Assembly: GCA_016584305.1 (NCBI GenBank) | Contig: JACEEZ010015156.1 | Location: forward strand, 15,001 to 79,000 | Direction: 5' to 3' | DNA: 64,000 bases | Origin: Chionoecetes opilio | Lineage: Eukaryota; Arthropoda; Malacostraca; Decapoda; Majidae | Shown: positions 1 through 11,330 of the stretch, one piece after another | Layout: every line of letters begins with the position of its first letter | How positions within the stretch are numbered: position 1 is the first letter of the stretch | Notes under the pieces: model-generated | What the model saw: the letters and a program-made list of their open reading frames with translations, nothing else | Databases searched by the model: none | Told to the model about the DNA's origin: nothing | Translations under genes and position numbers: made by a program

Positions 1-305
1 TTGGAAGTTATCCTGAGGTCCCTCAAAGCCCCAGAACACAAGCACTGTATTTTACTTTAAACCGCACCGTTGTTTCCTATTCAACATATGATAACTCAAC
101 ATACTAGACACAGAAGAGTGACAAGTCATGGAATCTATACCATACAGCTTAGTCCCAAAACAGGGAGTGCTTAGGCAACTCATTTGTTTATGAATAATGA
201 CCATTAGTCACATATTTTGTCAGAAATATGTCAATAACGCGACACCGGCGCTGCGGAATTGCAGCTGTCCAATGGATGCTTCACAACTTCATGGCAAGTG
301 TTTTC
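1..305. repeat. Left terminal inverted repeat of the 1-3057 element
   Basis: This stretch matches the reverse complement of 2738-3057. Landmarks shared by both arms are GGAAGTTATCCTGAGGTCCC, GCCCCAGAACACAAG, CTAGACACAGAAGAGTGAC, GGGAGTGCTTAGGCAACTC and AATAACGCGACACC. The inner edge is about where the transposase reading frame ends. Confidence 0.8.
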
Positions 306-2723
306 TTGTCAAAGCTAGGGTACTGCTTCCTGTGTTGTTCAACACCCTGCAACAGCCACGATCTTTGTTGTGGATCATTGGTAAGTATTGTGGCAAAGTT
401 CGAGATCAACTTGACTCCGCGCTCAGCTGCATCATTGACAACTTTCACCGTACGAACTTTGAATTGTTCAGCATCGAGAAATGCAGGATCTGATGACCAT
501 TGCTCGCCTGGTTTAGCAAGCCAATCCGTTTTTATATCCAGAATGCGGAACACTGAGTGGGATTCGGGTCCTATCAAATCCTTCAAAGTTGTGTCACGAG
601 CAACTTTTCGGAAGAGAGGCTTGCCGAGGCAGAAGTTGTCTGGTTCTGGTGTCTCCAACAGCCAAGCAGCCATTTGTTGTTTCATGCTGTTGGTCATTTT
701 CGCATTCTTGCTGAACATTGCAAACGGAACGACTTCTTCTGAGAGGTACCGCCCGTGGTGACCAAGTTTATCAATCAGAGTGTCTGCAACTGCCTTGTCA
801 ACTTCGCGATAATCTGTCATATCGTGGATGAACTGAAGATCATTTATTGGAGCATCCGCACCATTGCTGGCTTTCATCCATGCTGCAGTGTAGAAAAGCG
901 CCAGAAACCTGTTCATGCGCATCAATTTTGCTACCATGCGTTCATCATACAGCATCGCCGTGGAGAGCATGTACATTTTTCCAGCATAGATGTTATTCGC
1001 CATCCAGCGGGCTTGATGCATGGCACCTGGCTTAAGAAAGTGGATACCACGCGGGGGAGTTTCACCCAAGATGATTAGCGTATTCTCCACGCACTCACGG
1101 TAGTCGTCACGAGGGAAAGCAGCTGAATCTGGTTTGTAAGCAGAGCAGTAAAGTTATTGACAATTTCATTTCTAATTTGTAGCAGCCAGTGGTCTTCGAT
1201 GGTCGGTATTTGTATTGGAAGATCTTTGTCCATATCTTACCAAGCCTCTTTGAATTGTGCAAATCGTTTATTTTCTGGTCCAAGAATTGCACCAAACAAA
1301 AGTTTCCAGACAATACCCACAACAAGTTCTAACATGTGGTGGCGACATGCTAGATATAACAGCTTTCTACCCAAACGTTCTTCAATAAGCTTGGTTGCTC
1401 CTTTGTGTACGCCACTGTTGCTGGCTGTCGTATCAAATACTAATGCTGCAACTCTGTCTGTCATGTCCCAAGCGTCGAGTAGATCATACGTAGCATCAGC
1501 TTGTGTCTTTCCCTTGGAGTCAACAATTGATGGCACACCAAGTAACTTTCCCTCCTTGTAATCTGGAGCCCCCGACAAAAGAACTGCCAGCCGTTCATAC
1601 TTGTTTCCAAGTATGTCTTTCAAAAGTTTTCCATCCCAGTGTAGTGCACCAAAGAGCGGGTTCTGCCTCACTTTGTCCATGGCATCTTCAGCTAACTTTT
1701 GTCGGTTGCACATTCGACGTCGCCGAGTTGTGGATCTTGATATGTCGAAATCATCTAGATTTCCACCAGCTGCTATTTTTACTGCTGATACGATCATTGT
1801 ATTTGTATTGTCAGATAGTTTAAGTCGATCTGCAGCACATGTTATTTCATCACACTGCATAACTTTCTTAGGTAAGTTGAGGCATATAAACTCTGTCTCC
1901 GGTTCCTTCTCCTCCGGTAGGTTAACCACAAAATCAGGATCAATTTCCATCGTCTTGTGGCAGTTGTATATCTGAGTCTAGTTCAACTGAAGATGCAGCT
2001 CCCTCTACCGCTTCTATCGTTTGCATTTCTAATCTTTTCTCTTTTTTTCCTTTCATTCTGGATTCCTGTGCCTGTCTTTCAAGGACCAGTTTGCCCTTCG
2101 ATTGGAATACTTTATCATGCCCATCCATGCAAGCTCTCTTCTCATGTTTTAGATCTAAATAGAAGTCAACATCTTTCTGTTTCTTCTTGGCTGACAGAAG
2201 TCTTGATTTCATTATTTCGGCAACGGCATCGGGTGCACCAATATCGAACAGAGTGTCTAAGTGTGCTACAAAGTTTGCTCTTCTGTTACCAGGATCTGAT
2301 AATCTCCCCTTTTTTTCATCAAACTTTGCCACTCCTCCCATAGTTTCATCACATCAAACAAGCAGTTCTGTCTGTATTTTGTTTTGATCCGGCCATGTTC
2401 CAAAATACAACAGTACTGTCTACTACTTCGTAAGCGATCTCTTCATTTTTTACTTTGTTTCTGATATTATCGTCATCAGTTTTGAGGTACAGGACATACT
2501 TCATGACCTGTCTGCAGTCTAGCAACTTGGCTCCAGTTATTGATGCTGATGGATGTCCAATCAGCCAAAAGTCTGTTTGTTTTCTTGTCACATGTCTTGT
2601 CGGATTGACCAGCGCCATATCTTCATCTGTGCTCTTGGTCGAGACGTCCACCCGTCTCTGTTTGCCACTTCTAGTAGACATTTTGTGCTGAAAAAGAGAA
2701 GTGCAACAGTTTAGTTCTATCAA
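281..2723 (-). pseudogene. hAT-like transposase pseudogene (LFDI / CxxH / HxARW family)
   Basis: The minus-strand reading moves through several frames: 2723-2349, 2341-1940, 1950-1237 and 1090-281, with extra frame changes near 1107-1240. The N-terminal part has a conserved RQVMKYVLYLK block and an FWNMAG block, followed by TLFDIGAPDA. The core has FDTTASNSG (near 1413-1440), then CRHHMLELV (near 1322-1350), then HQARWMAN (near 999-1022). An Asp followed by C-x2-H and later RW is the order seen in hAT transposases, which cut and paste DNA with an RNase H-like fold. At least three frameshifts make this copy inactive. The N-terminus, LFDI block, Asp block and RW block line up with the gene at 26452-28694, so the two are divergent members of one family. 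Assignment to hAT is inference; the family membership of the two genes is more secure. Confidence 0.7.
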
Positions 2724-2737
2724 ACATTACAATTGAT

Positions 2738-3057
2738 GTGAAATTGTGCAGCATCAATTGGACAACCACACTTCCGAAGCGTGGGTGTCGCGTTATTAAC
2801 ATATTTCTAACAAAACACGACATATTTCTAACAAATATGTCAATTATGGTCACCATTCATAACCTGTTGAGTTGCCTAAGCACTCCCTGTTTTGGGACAT
2901 TAAAAACTAAGTTGTATGGTATAGATTCCATGTCTTTGTCACTCTTCTGTGTCTAGTATGTTGAATTATCATATGTTGAATAGCAAATAAATGTGCGGTT
3001 TAAAGGGAAAATACGGTACTTGTGTTCTGGGGCTTTGAGGGACCTCAGGATAACTTC
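2738..3057. repeat. Right terminal inverted repeat of the 1-3057 element
   Basis: This is the inverted partner of 1-305. It carries a short insertion relative to the left arm, with a duplicated AACAAAACACGACATATTTC-type segment near 2800-2835. The outer end is GATAACTTCC at about 3048-3057. Confidence 0.8.
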
Positions 3058-3161
3058 CTAAAATTGTGTAAAAAATATTTTTAGACATAATATGAATATA
3101 ATAATGGGAAAAACTTTACTAGGCAAGGTTTTCAAAGAATTTTTATTTTAAGGCCAACCCT

Positions 3162-3162
3162 A

Positions 3163-3193
<31 letters not shown>

Positions 3194-3247
3194 ATATATA
3201 TAATATATATATATTATATATATATATATTATATATAATATATATAT

Positions 3248-3298
<51 letters not shown>
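3162..3298. repeat. (TA)n microsatellite
   Basis: This is an interrupted TA tract with ATTATA breaks, lying just beyond the right end of the first transposon. Confidence 0.95.
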
Positions 3299-3616
3299 AT
3301 TTTTGAAGTGGTTTGCAAAAAACACTTGATACCACAGTCAAAGTTGATAGTCAAAAGAATGCGATAAACCCACTATAGTATACAATATACTGTGCCGCCT
3401 CATACACCATAATTTGTTTTAGTATAAATTGAAACATCAATTAATAAATATATTTTAATGAAATCTCATCCATACAATGTTGAGACTAGATATATTTTTT
3501 ATATGTGAGGTCGTTTTAACACTTATTACTTCATTAGATCACGTAAGTATTCACTGATTTGGCATCCTACTCTTGTTAACTAATCAGCAGAGGGATTGTG
3601 TTGAAGCAGTCATTGT
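3299..3616. other. AT-rich spacer, nothing recognised
   Basis: I see no coding pattern, tRNA box or repeat end here. Confidence 0.5.
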
Positions 3617-3907
3617 TTGCTCCCTACTCCTTCCCCTGTAACTTATGTTTCTTCCTGGTGTGGCTCTTCTCTCCTCACCACTGGGATCCGACCCAGGAAG
3701 GTTCCTGCAAGGTTCAAGCACAGCCACTTGTCTGCAACTGAAGATGCACATTCGCTAACTGTGGTAGAATTCTACAGAGTCAGAGTGTATTACCCATTCA
3801 TTGATACCCTTGATCAAGAAATCCGACGTAGGTTCATTTTAGAAGATGGAGACAAGACAAGGGATATTATCAAATCGCTACACAGTCTCATTGTGCCAAA
3901 GAACTGA
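3617..3907 (+). pseudogene. Fragment of a ZMYM1-like / hAT-family transposase
   Basis: This short open stretch encodes PRKVPARFK, then VEFYRVRVYYPFIDTLDQEIRRRF and a following acidic helix (the quoted parts are continuous at about residues 26-75). The pattern of a basic R-K-V-P-A-R linker followed by Y-x(3)-YYP-F-I-D-x(2)-x-Q-E-I-x-RRF is characteristic of the ZMYM1-like domesticated and transposon hAT proteins (DUF4371/hAT context). Only this ~95-residue part remains; no zinc finger, Asp or C-terminal dimerisation block is visible around it. It is a remnant, not a gene. Confidence 0.55.
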
Positions 3908-4041
3908 AAAGAAGGTTTGTTGTGGATGTCAATAGCGGTTGGTCAAGGTCAAAGGTTGGCTACAGAAGACGCAGTCTGCCATTCTGCTGCCAAAGTACAT
4001 AAACAGGCTCAATTCTTGAACCTTTTTTGTTCTTACGTTCG

Positions 4042-4487
4042 AGCCAATAGTGCCTGTAGGCAATTTTTTTTTTCTTTTGAGGGCTCAGGTGGTCGGCCCT
4101 GCACATTTTGGAGAGTCGTGATGTCGGTCATTCTCGCCCGTTGGTGGCGCAGGCTGGATTTTGTATAGTGACACCTGTGGTCTTAGGTCAAGATCCCGTT
4201 TTCTGTGATGTTTGGATCCTCGGTCAGGCTCATGCTGCCACCTGGTGTTTCCTCCGCCGCACTCGCAGTCGGATAACAGGTAGAGCTGCATGCAGGTTTC
4301 TTCAGCCACTCGAAGATGGATTTGACAGTTGCTCCTTGGTAGGACTTGAACTCGTTACCTTCTGCTCCCCTACCAGGCTCTTGTTGACCGCATTAAAAAA
4401 GATCGAAGGAGTTGTCCCCGGCAAGATTCGAACTCGGGACATTGAGCTCACCACTCCAAGACGTTAACCACTCAGCCACCGTCTCTC
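4042..4487 (-). mobile_element. tRNA-derived SINE, family A, copy 1
   Basis: Read on the minus strand, the head at about 4487 has an A-box-like TGGCTGAGTGG and a B-box-like GAGTTCGAATC, the two internal RNA polymerase III promoter boxes of tRNA genes. The body shares blocks with 16271-16635, 16761-17075, 17093-17422 and 17591-17857. It ends in the family tail TGCCTACAGGCACTATtGGC at about 4046-4062. It is not a functional tRNA gene, since the acceptor stem and the rest of the fold are not maintained. Confidence 0.75.
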
Positions 4488-5109
4488 AATAGCCATTGTT
4501 GCATAGCATTAGCAAATATGTCTAAAATAGAAAAACATTAAGCATAAAAAAATGCATAAGATACCAATAAAAAATAACAATAAAAGGTAATGCATGATAA
4601 ACCACAAACGAGCAGGTTGATTTTGTTTGATTTTATGATAACAATGATATCAATGATATCATGATAACAACGATAATGATGACAAAAATCGCTAATTTAC
4701 GCACTCATGAACGTGAATGTGACACTCGTTTAGTACTTGCCATAATCACATAAATATCGATACCAGAAAGCCACGCTGTTGTCGTCGGCGACTACGGTCT
4801 TCTACAAGCACGCACATTAAGCACGACACTACAATGATATAAAATTAATCTTTTTGGTGTCACTGACAAGGACATACCCAACATATATTCCCAAGAATTG
4901 TTTGATTCCCAACTTCGGCAACACTGATCAATGTATCAATAGATGTGATTACACACTTCATAGGTTCACTGCAATACTGTGTATTCTTGCTTTGGACATA
5001 GGTAGGAATCTACTAAGTTTTGATAATGTTTCACCACTTGCATTCCCGTGGACTTTTAGTATGTTAAATTGGAAGGTTTTTGGAGGTGAATGCAGTAATA
5101 ACTAGGGGT
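4488..5109. other. AT-rich spacer, nothing recognised
   Basis: There is a short run of imperfect direct/inverted ATGATATC-type motifs near 4632-4680. No gene or element boundary is apparent. Confidence 0.45.
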
Positions 5110-5446
5110 GGGGGGCACTCAGTAGAGCGCATACCTCCGCCAGAATATTTCATCAATTGGTTGCATGATATATATATATATATATTTATATTATATATAT
5201 GCACTCAGTATGAGCGCATACCTCCGGCCGAATATTTCATCAATTGGTTGCCATGGCAACAGTTGTCAATAGATTTCATCCAAAATTAAATCAGTTCTTC
5301 CTTATACCAAATAGACTTGGTATACCGAGTTTGGTCCAAATCTATTCGTAATTTTTTGAGAAATCCTGTACACTAACAAACAGACAGACAGACAGACAGA
5401 TCGGGGTGAAAACATAACCCCTCCAACTTCGTTGGCGGAGGTAATA
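5110..5446. mobile_element. Short TIR-ended invertebrate repeat with duplicated head
   Basis: The unit begins CACTCAGTAGAGCGCATACC and ends with TTGGCGGAGGTAATAAT. TACCTCCGCC near the start is the inverse of GGCGGAGGTA at the end, so the ends form a short inverted repeat. Near the 3' end there is a (CAGA)n stretch and GGGGTGAAAACATAACC. The head is present twice, at 5117-5167 and 5201-5262, separated by a (TA)n tract, which looks like a local duplication. There is no coding capacity. The repeat type is common in invertebrate genomes; the class (MITE or SINE) is not settled here. Confidence 0.6.
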
Positions 5447-5661
5447 ATTCATATTGCAATTTTTTTGAGGTTTAACCATTTTTGGGCTTAGATTGCCTGG
5501 ACTACAAAGGCCTTGCCTCCTTGTGCATCGCCTCGAAAGCCATCACCAGGATCTCCAGCGACTCAGCAAAGATTACTGCATCATTGGCAAACACAATATC
5601 AGTGATATTGGTATTGCCAAGGGATGCTCCACAATAACTTTGGTCCACAACTTTGCCCAAT

Positions 5662-5985
5662 TAGACTAGGAATATTATGTGAAAAGGGGCCCAGAAATCA
5701 CATGAGGGGTAATGGTTTGTTACAAGCTATCACCCATACTAGGATTGAACCATGACACCTCCTGAGCAATATTAGCTTGGATGACACTTGATATTTTGAT
5801 TTGGGACCTCACAGTGGGTTATTTTGTGAAAGAGGTCAATCGCGAAATATCAGATTTTCTCGAAAATACAAAAATGTCAATAAAATGACCAATACTGCAG
5901 TTACAAACTTATTTTTGGTGTCAAAATGAGCAGAATAACAAGCTATATTGTAAAAATATTGGTTTATGCTATAGAATTGGGAAAT
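5662..5985. repeat. Left TIR of element A
   Basis: It matches the reverse complement of the right end across blocks such as CATGAGGGGTAA, AGGATTGAACCATGACACCT, GGGACCTCACAGTGGGTTAT, GTCAATCGCGAAATAT and GAGCAGAATAACAAGC, ending near GCTATAGAATTGG. Confidence 0.85.
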
Positions 5986-6923
5986 GTTAAAAAGAATGGC
6001 AAAAATTACTGTAATGGATTCCTAATCCTTTGAATCCTTTATAAACGATAGACGTATCGACTAGATCTGTTGTTTATTGTTGCATCTATGATTCGATATC
6101 ACGTGCATCAGTAATTTTCATCGAGGCCAATTTGGTGAGTTTAACATTTATATGCCTGCTTCAGAGGCTACAATTATTAGCGTACTGGTTAGATATTATA
6201 TGTATGTGTTTTAATCTATACTAAAGCAGGATGTCTGAGTGTCTGTGTGTCTTCTCCCGGCGCCTGTCGGTCTGAGTTACTGCCACCTTTTGATGACATT
6301 TTGCTGAACCAAGTAGCCACGCCATCCCATATGATGATGACGTGGATAGCCTTGTGTGTGGGAAGCAACACGCAAACACCTCGCCCCGCCTCGGACGGCG
6401 GAACCTGAGGTTCCGGCCAAATCTCCATATATGCTGCAACTGGCCGGAGAGAGAGGAGAACAGCAGGAGACGCGTTACCGAAGACACGAAACCTTCCTGA
6501 GTGTCTGTGTGTACTTCACACCTGAGGGTGTGAGAGTACCTTGTCGCGACATTAATTGTTCAGGCCCTGTCTATTAGACATTAGTCTCAAAGGCCGTTAC
6601 TTAACGAACCGCGTGACATTATTATTGTATAAACTTCACAAGTGTACATACATATATTATTATATATTGTTTATAGTATATTGTCTTACTCGAATCCTTT
6701 GGCACTAAAAGAATACTTATAAATTACGTAAGGAACCGCTCGACCACGATTAGCCCAATACCACTTCATTGATGTGTACCTCTGGGCAACGAAGCAAGCT
6801 ACCTGCCTGTCAAGAGGGCATCATCAGGCAATCACCCTTACAGGTTAGTAACCTGTATATACATGGTGTGATCCCGTTACCCGTAAAATAACCATACTAA
6901 AAAGGGTAACATAATATTTGACA

Positions 6924-8556
6924 GTGAGAGCAACGCAGGCGACGAGTTGACCTGTCTGATGACAATGGATCTTGTCCCTGAAAACATCAAGAACGCTTTA
7001 CTGACCGCTGAAACCCATGGAGAATCAAAGATCAAAGAATTTGTGGAATCACGGATTTGCAAACAAGACGTCGGCTTTCATGTAAAATTGAAACAGTCAC
7101 AGAGTCCTACACTGACGACAATGTACACACTAGAAACGAGGAAGGATGCTAGTCAAAAGGGTCAAACCATCAAAGCAGACAGGCTTCTGTTTCAGCGGCT
7201 TCTTGTGGCACAGGACTCCGGACGTGATATAGACCTTAAAAGTCTTCTGAGTCATGAACTAACACCGGTACCACTGTCATTGGCAGACACGGCAGGACGC
7301 CTACGTCCTACGAATAAGGCTGCGCTCGGGAAGATCTTGGAGGATGGAGTAACTGTTGAGGTCCTGCCAAAGTCTTCGCTTAAAACATGTTTTATCGTAG
7401 ATGGTCAGGCATTGGTACAAGCCATTGGAAAAATAATGGGGTCAAAGTCATTTGGAGATCTGGCTGATGTCTTCAATGCATCAGTGTTCAGTCATTTCAA
7501 TGAGCGCTGCTGAAGAGTCGATGTGGTTTTCGATCGATATCGTATCACATCAATCAAGTCTGGGACCCGGGAAAGGAGAGAGGGGCGAGTACGTTCTATC
7601 CGGCGCAAGATCGACAGCAGAGAGATTCCACTGCCTGCCAACTGGAAGCAGTTCATGGACTTACCAGAAAACAAGGCAAATCTTACCAAGTTTCTCAGCG
7701 ATCAAATGATGTTGGAGGCAAAAAAGAGCCGACCCACTTGTGAGTTGATCACTGCAGGTGGTTTTGAGTAAGAAACCAAAGTAACATCGTCACAGGGGTC
7801 TGATGTTGAACAGCTGCAATCATCTCACGAGGAGGCCGATACACGTATAATATTGCATGCCAAGGCGGCCTATATGGATGGATACGAACGGATCATAGTC
7901 TCGTGCAGGGATACCGACGTATTGGTACTGCTCACACACTTCGCGGGACAATTAAGTGGAGAGCTCTGGAGGAGAACTGGCACAAGGCAGGAACGGCGTT
8001 ATGTGGCTGTGCACGACATACAGTTGACACCGACCATGCAGCGTAACATCCTGGTGTACCATGCGGTTACAGGATGTGACACAGTCAGTCAACCAAGTGG
8101 ACACGGGAAAAAGACGACATGGAAGGTATTCCAGCAACACAGGGCATTGCTTGATGACCTCGGACGTGGCACGCTGTCAGAATCCACCATACGGAATGTG
8201 GAAGAGTTCTTCTGCCGCATTTACTCACCAGCTTTGGACGAAACTAACATCAACGATGTGCGATACCGCATGTTTCAAAAGGGCACCAAAGACCAAGAAA
8301 AGCTTCCGCCAAGTCGAAAAGTCTTGAACAACACATCAAACGCGCACACCGCCAGGCTCAGGTGTGGTTCCAGGCAGATATACCAATTCCTGAAATTGAG
8401 TCGCCCATTGGAAGTGGATGGTACGAGGATGCTACGAGGAGACTACACCCACACGTCAGTGTGGACGATCCTCTACCAAACGAGTTCACAGACATAGTCT
8501 GCTGCAAGTGCAAAAATTGTGCAACTTCCAGATGCTCTTGTAGGGCAAGAACTTGA
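6924..8556 (+). pseudogene. FEN/XPG (PIN-like) nuclease-type protein of element A, degraded
   Basis: One frame is coding-like from about 6924 to 8330, broken only by stops at 7511-7513 and 7769-7771. A frameshift near 8330 moves the C-terminus to the frame ending at 8556. In total this would be roughly 540 residues. Blocks in order: an alpha-rich N-terminal half, then VVFDRYRITSIKSGTRERR (7516-7575), HEEADTRIILHA (7826-7861), SCRDTDVLVLL (7901-7933), TGCDTVSQPSGHGKKTTW (about 8069-8122), and a Cys-rich tail VCCKCKNCATSRCSCRA. Acidic E-A-D and D-T-D clusters followed by G-C-D-x-G-x-GKK resemble the FEN1/XPG metal-binding residues and helical DNA-binding turn. The family recurs as an uncharacterised protein in many invertebrates. 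Nuclease activity is inference; the few disabling changes suggest a fairly recent insertion. Confidence 0.7.
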
Positions 8557-8819
8557 AGTTCATAGCTGCATGTACCTGTAATAACGGAGTGTGTCACAAC
8601 CCATACAGTGTGGCAATTGAAACGGACTCTGAGTGACGCGACATTCGACATTCAACGACATTAAGACATTCGTCGAAACACGACGTTCTTTCATTTCATT
8701 TCATGTACATGTAAACTTGCATATATGCAATGATGCGCCTTTTTCGTCCATCGTTCACTGTTGCGTTACTTAAATTTTCACTAGATGTAACTATGTTATG
8801 TTTGTAATAAGTAATTAAA

Positions 8820-9307
8820 TCTACTCATTATTATAGCATAAACCAATATTTGTACAATATGACTTGTTATTCTGCTCATTTTGACTCCAAATATAAGTTT
8901 GTACCTGCATTATTGGTCATTCTATTGACATATGTTGTATTTACGAAAAAATTCGATATTTCGCGATTGGCCCCTTTTCATATAATATTCCTAGTCTATA
9001 CTTATTATTATAGCATAAAGCAATATTTTTTTCAATATGGCTTGTTATTCTGCTCATTTTGACCCCAAAATAAAGTTTGTAACTGCATTATTGGTCATTT
9101 TATTGACATTTTTGTATTTTCGAGAAAATTAATATTTCGCGATTGACCTCTTTCACAAAATAACCCACTGTGAGGTCCCAAATCAAAATATCAAGTGTCA
9201 TTCAGGCTAATATTGCTCAGGTGTCATGGTTCAATCCTAGCATGGGTGACAGCTCGTAACAAACCGTTACCCCTCATGTAAAATTTTGAGATTATATTCC
9301 TAGTCTA
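8820..9307. repeat. Right TIR of element A, with a duplicated subterminal segment
   Basis: The outer arm 8998-9307 is the inverted partner of 5662-5985. The adjacent 8820-8997 is a second, shorter copy of the same terminal sequence: it ends again in CCTAGTCTATA and repeats TTCTGCTCATTTTGA and GCATTATTGGTCATT. The right end therefore has two stacked terminal segments in tandem, and the left end has one. Confidence 0.85.
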
Positions 9308-9947
9308 AATACCCAGTCCATATATGTGTTGAAAAGTGATGAGGCAAGGACGCACCCTTGCCTTACACCTGTATTCACAGGAAAAAAAGCTGGATACACC
9401 TCCCCCACACTTCACAACACAGTAAGTCCCAGAGTACAGGCCACTCAGCAGACCAACACTCCTTGCAAGAATCCCGCGAAGCCACAGCAGATCCCATAGT
9501 GACTCACGATGCACGATGAGTCAAACGCCTTTTTGAGATTATCATTGGCTGCAAGCATCCCCTGTCGAATCTCACGTCGGTGTTCCGCCAGGACACGTAT
9601 CGCTAGGATACGGTCCGTTGTTGACTTACCAGGCGTGAACCCAGACTGCGGAGGTCTCTGATGTTTCAGCAGATGCCTGCGGATCCGTGTCAGCAATAGA
9701 TGGGTAGGGTGAGATGGGTATATATCGTACACGGGGATGTAACATACAGTGGCTATAATTTATATACTATTGAAAAATAAATTAGTTTGCCATTGATGTT
9801 AAAAGAAGAAAAAGGAACTGATCGGCTAGGCGGGACAGGCTTGTTTAAATTGTGACGGACGAGACACTCGGGTAATATTTTTGTTTTTTTCGGTGCTCGA
9901 TGTAATATTTCGCACTCTTGATATGTATCATATATGGTAGATAGGCT

Positions 9948-10740
9948 TCACCTATCTACTCGACAAAACCTACCAGATAACTATCCCTCTTCTTCAATGA
10001 CACTCAACTGTCTCCTTCTTCTACAATAAACATTCTAGGACTATCCTTTACTAAAAATCTGAACTGGAAATCTCACATCTCATCTCTTGCTAAAACAGCT
10101 TCTAAGAAGTTAGGTGTGCTGTGGCGTCTGCGTCCTTTTTTTTTCCCTCCCAATTGCTTGCTCTCTACAGGGGCCTTATCCGCCCATGTATGGAGTATGT
10201 CTCGCATGTTTGGAGAGGATCCACTCATACAGCTCTCCTAAACAGGGTTGAGTCAAAAGCTTTTCGTCTCATCAACTCCTCTCCTCTGACTGACTGTCTT
10301 CAATCTTTAAATCACCGCCGCAATGTTGCTTCTCTTGCTCTCTTCTACCGTTATTTTCATGCTCACTGCTCTTCTGAACTTGCTAACTGCATGCCTCCCC
10401 CCCTCCCGCGGCCTCGCTGCACAAGACTTTCTACCCATTCTCATCCCTATTCTGTCCATCTTCCTAATGCAAGAGTTAATCAGTATCTTTACTCTTTCAT
10501 CCCTTTCACTGGTAAACTCTGGAACTCTCTTCCTGTTTCTATTTTTCCCTTTCCTATGACTTAAATCTTTTCAAAAGAAGAGTAACAAGACACCTCCCGA
10601 ACTAAATTGGCCTACCCCTTTGTTTTGATTTTATTCTCTTACTGTCTTCTTTATAGGGACTGGCAACTAAGCGGGCTTTGTGTTACCCATTTTTGTTGTG
10701 CCCTTGGCCAGTCCTTGTGATGTAAAAAAAAAAAAAAAAA
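9948..10740 (+). mobile_element. 5'-truncated X/BS-like LINE with poly(A), nested in element B
   Basis: The plus strand encodes the end of a non-LTR ORF2: FTKNLNWKSHISSLAKTASK, then ALYRGLIRPCMEYVSHVWRG (10160-10220), then the terminal domain GKLWNSLPVSIFPF. The frame slips near 10130 in a poly(T) run and ends in a stop at 10562-10564. The 3' UTR contains GGGACTGGCAACTAAGCGGG and ends in an A17 tract at 10723-10740. The same LINE on the other strand lies at 34582-38070. It supplies the thumb/C-terminal region only, so it is 5'-truncated, as is typical for LINE insertions. Confidence 0.85.
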
Positions 10741-11330
10741 ATGGTGTTTCCTGACTCTGTATATGTGCTGCTTCTGATGGTTGATGTTTAAGAGTGCAAA
10801 CAACATTACTTCAAAGATATCTGATGACTAAGGTGTTCAACCAGACGTTTCAGTCGGCATCATGAATGGGATACAAAAATTCAAAGGCATCGGGGGCTGA
10901 GCGTACGGGGTTGTATCGTACTGTACGGCTCGCCTCCTTTTTAAATCCCATTTAAAGACCTCCTCCATAAAACAAACAAACAACAAAACAACAACAAAAA
11001 TGCTTGGTTTCGTACAAGCTTTTACTGTTAAGCAGCCTAGGTACATGAACTTGTGAGTGGTTACATTCAGTAGAACATAGAATAGATAGCTGTGTGGGAT
11101 TATGGGGATTTTTCATTATATAAATATACATTATATTTACTGGAAGACGTGTATATTACACTTGAGGCTATTAGTGCCTTCCAAAGGTTGCAGCTCAACC
11201 TAAAAGCATGACAAGAAAAAAAAGATACAGGATTGCAAAAGGAAATAAACTGAAGTTGAAGAGAGCTCTGACGAGGCAGACTCTGAAAAGCTACTTTTCA
11301 ACGATTCATCTGAGTACTCTGAGATGAGGT

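Larger units (their letters stand above)
1..3057 (-). mobile_element. DNA transposon with ~300 bp terminal inverted repeats and hAT-like transposase
   Basis: The first ~305 bases and bases 2738-3057 are inverted copies of each other. Both ends read GGAAGTTATCCTGAGG inward and remain alignable for about 300 bases with scattered indels. The interior codes on the minus strand for a broken transposase. The left flank is cut by the window edge, so the target-site duplication cannot be read; the right flank begins TAAAATTG. The element is about 3.05 kb. The superfamily is inferred from the transposase (hAT-like order of motifs), but TIRs this long are unusual for classical hAT elements, so this may be a separate lineage. 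Confidence 0.75.
5662..9307 (+). mobile_element. Element A: TIR transposon carrying a FEN/XPG-like gene, 3 bp TSD AAT
   Basis: Both ends begin TAGACTAGGAATATWAT read inward, and the two ends stay alignable for about 300 bases. The flanking LINE reads ...TTTGCCCAAT at the left and AATACCCAGTCC at the right. Uninterrupted LINE copies have TTTGCCCAATACCCAGTCC, so the insertion duplicated AAT (5659-5661 and 9308-9310). The element is 3,646 bp. The only coding region recognised is 6924-8556. TIR elements with 3-4 bp TSDs and an XPG-type nuclease are known as the Academ superfamily; this resemblance is an inference and no helicase was seen here. The interior 5986-6923 is mostly noncoding. Confidence 0.8.

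Noticed and set aside
4410..4487. tRNA gene
   Set aside because: A- and B-box-like motifs are present, but the sequence continues into a SINE body shared with four other loci and no complete cloverleaf is kept. The same reasoning applies at 16560-16635, 17000-17170 and 12481-12550.
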